Shown here: positions 63,134-64,000 of the stretch, one piece after another
How the letters are laid out: every line of letters begins with the position of its first letter
Numbering within the stretch: position 1 is the stretch's first letter
Source: Crocinitomicaceae bacterium
Lineage (GTDB): Bacteria; Bacteroidota; Bacteroidia; Flavobacteriales_D; Parvicellaceae
Direction: 5' to 3'
NCBI GenBank assembly: GCA_002716065.1
Contig: PAZE01000045.1
Coordinates: forward strand, 32,695-96,694
Length of the DNA stretch: 64,000 nucleotides
Notes under the pieces: generated by a model
What the model was told of the DNA's origin: nothing
The model's database searches: none
Seen by the model: the letters and a program-made list of their open reading frames with translations, nothing else
Position numbers and translations under genes: made by a program

Positions 63134-64000
63134 GGTTAGATTTTCCCCTTTTAAAGTAGGCGTTCATCAAAATGGTACCCACTACTATTGAAGATCCTAA
63201 GTAGAAGTTTAAACTCATCACTTCTTTTGAACCAAAAAACAACAGCGCTAATACTATTGCATAGATTGGTTCCATGTTCACGGATAAATTAACAGTATAT
63301 GCGGGAATAAATTTCATAATGTAAACCCCCATTAAAAAGGCGAAAGAAGTGCAAACAGAACCTAAAATAAACAGAAGAACAAATTGATAAACAGAAATGT
63401 TGAAATCAGCGAATTGATATTTTCCTGAAAGAATTGTTGCTAAAGTAATAGCTGCAAAACCGCCAAATAGTTCATACAATGAAATTACCTTAGAGTCGTA
63501 TTTTTTTACAAGGACAGAATTAATTATTGAAAAAACAGCTGCTAAAAAGGCAGACAACAAAGCCAAAATAATTGCCCATATATATTCTTTATTTACATTA
63601 AAATAAAGGTCGTTAATTATAATTGCTATTCCGATAACAACAATTATTCCCATTAAGAGTTCTTTGTAATCAAATTTCTTTTTAGTGATAATTGGCTCAA
63701 CAAAAGAAGTGAAAAAGGCAGTAGTTGACATAAAGATAAGTGCAATAGAAACGTTAGATAGTTCTATAGATTTAAAAAAAGCCCACCAATGGCCAGCTAT
63801 AACAACACCCGTTCCTAATGTGCTAAAAAGACCCTTTTTGTCAATAAAAATGGATTTTCTAATTAGTAGCATAAAAATCAAAAGAGACCCCCATCCAATT
63901 AGCATCCTACATATTACAATAGGCATGGACTCCATTCCAGAAAGGTCTAAGTGCTTACCAATAACTCCAGTAAATCCCCAAATTAGAATTACAAAATGAA
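63117..64000 (-). CDS. EamA/DMT permease, 5' end cut by window
   Basis: The visible 294 residues have about nine membrane helices. The frame stays open past the ATG at 63935: upstream codons read FVILIWGFTGVIGKHLD, the usual first helix of EamA proteins. The true start is therefore beyond base 64000 and the ATG at 63935 is internal. It is the second DMT permease of the window. No substrate can be given. Confidence 0.85.
   Translation of the reverse strand, partial: HFVILIWGFTGVIGKHLDLSGMESMPIVICRMLIGWGSLLIFMLLIRKSIFIDKKGLFSTLGTGVVIAGHWWAFFKSIELSNVSIALIFMSTTAFFTSFVEPIITKKKFDYKELLMGIIVVIGIAIIINDLYFNVNKEYIWAIILALLSAFLAAVFSIINSVLVKKYDSKVISLYELFGGFAAITLATILSGKYQFADFNISVYQFVLLFILGSVCTSFAFLMGVYIMKFIPAYTVNLSVNMEPIYAIVLALLFFGSKEVMSLNFYLGSSIVVGTILMNAYFKRGKSNQKKSL

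Noticed and set aside
1..64000. Mobile elements, prophage, CRISPR or rRNA
   Set aside because: No transposase, integrase, phage structural gene, regular spacer array or rRNA-like sequence was seen on either strand; gene content and base composition are even across the window.

Overview
The window is a typical piece of a marine-type Flavobacteriales (Bacteroidota) chromosome. It is AT-rich and very compact. Genes carry Bacteroidota markers: T9SS-type C-terminal sorting domains (22319-23548, 26090-27805), DUF4837 and DUF4292 lipoproteins, an IPExxxVDY-family protein, many short lipoproteins, and -7 boxes of the form TAnnTTTG. I see no insertion sequence, prophage, CRISPR array, plasmid gene or rRNA. 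There is one tRNA (Phe, GAA). No stretch over 300 bases lacks a gene. The closest genus cannot be told from the sequence alone.

Layout. 1-5.8 kb: a lytic transglycosylase-like protein, a membrane protein, a minus-strand run (coiled-coil membrane protein, outer-membrane barrel, DUF4837 lipoprotein), a 36-residue membrane peptide, ComF and a MORN protein. 5.9-9.9 kb: lipid kinase, FAD oxidoreductase and LysE exporter in one operon, two very small proteins, and a DUF3108 protein. 9.9-18.3 kb: YwqK/MORN proteins, two amidohydrolase genes holding three domains of which two lost the metal site, HflX and an SDR threonine dehydrogenase. 18.3-22.3 kb: acyltransferase and pheT, with tRNA-Phe divergent from pheT. 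22.3-30.5 kb: two T9SS cargo proteins around a histidine kinase and gpmI, an M20 peptidase, an LEA14-like lipoprotein, and an orphan plus a stand-alone HIRAN-like protein. 30.5-38.1 kb: minus-strand envelope cluster running enoyl-CoA hydratase, flippase, dut, sugar nucleotidyltransferase, TPR lipoprotein, DUF4292 (possibly LolB-like), degenerate EnvC-like M23 protein.

38.2-52.4 kb: small proteins, periplasmic cyclophilin and pheS, then a long minus-strand run (DMT permease, M28/glutaminyl-cyclase lipoprotein, polA, lipoprotein, tatA, gatA, MltD-like LysM protein, IPExxxVDY protein, pyk, M42 peptidase). 52.4-64 kb: HMA lipoprotein, histidine kinase plus cation/proton antiporter, ALDH7-type aldehyde dehydrogenase, DUF2490 protein, lipoprotein, trpS, acyltransferase plus gatC, bacilliredoxin, lipocalin-like lipoprotein, tadA, superoxide dismutase, and a DMT permease cut by the window edge.

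The content is mostly housekeeping: translation (pheS, pheT, trpS, gatA, gatC, tadA, tRNA-Phe, hflX), glycolysis (gpmI, pyk), replication (polA, dut) and envelope building. I find no clear undescribed defence or biosynthetic system. The least explained parts are the 107-residue orphan beside a stand-alone HIRAN protein (29821-30512), the 41- and 36-residue proteins, two 12-base direct repeats 21 bases apart (9017-9049), the doubly degenerate amidohydrolase pair, and the way most convergent gene pairs share or overlap their stop codons.
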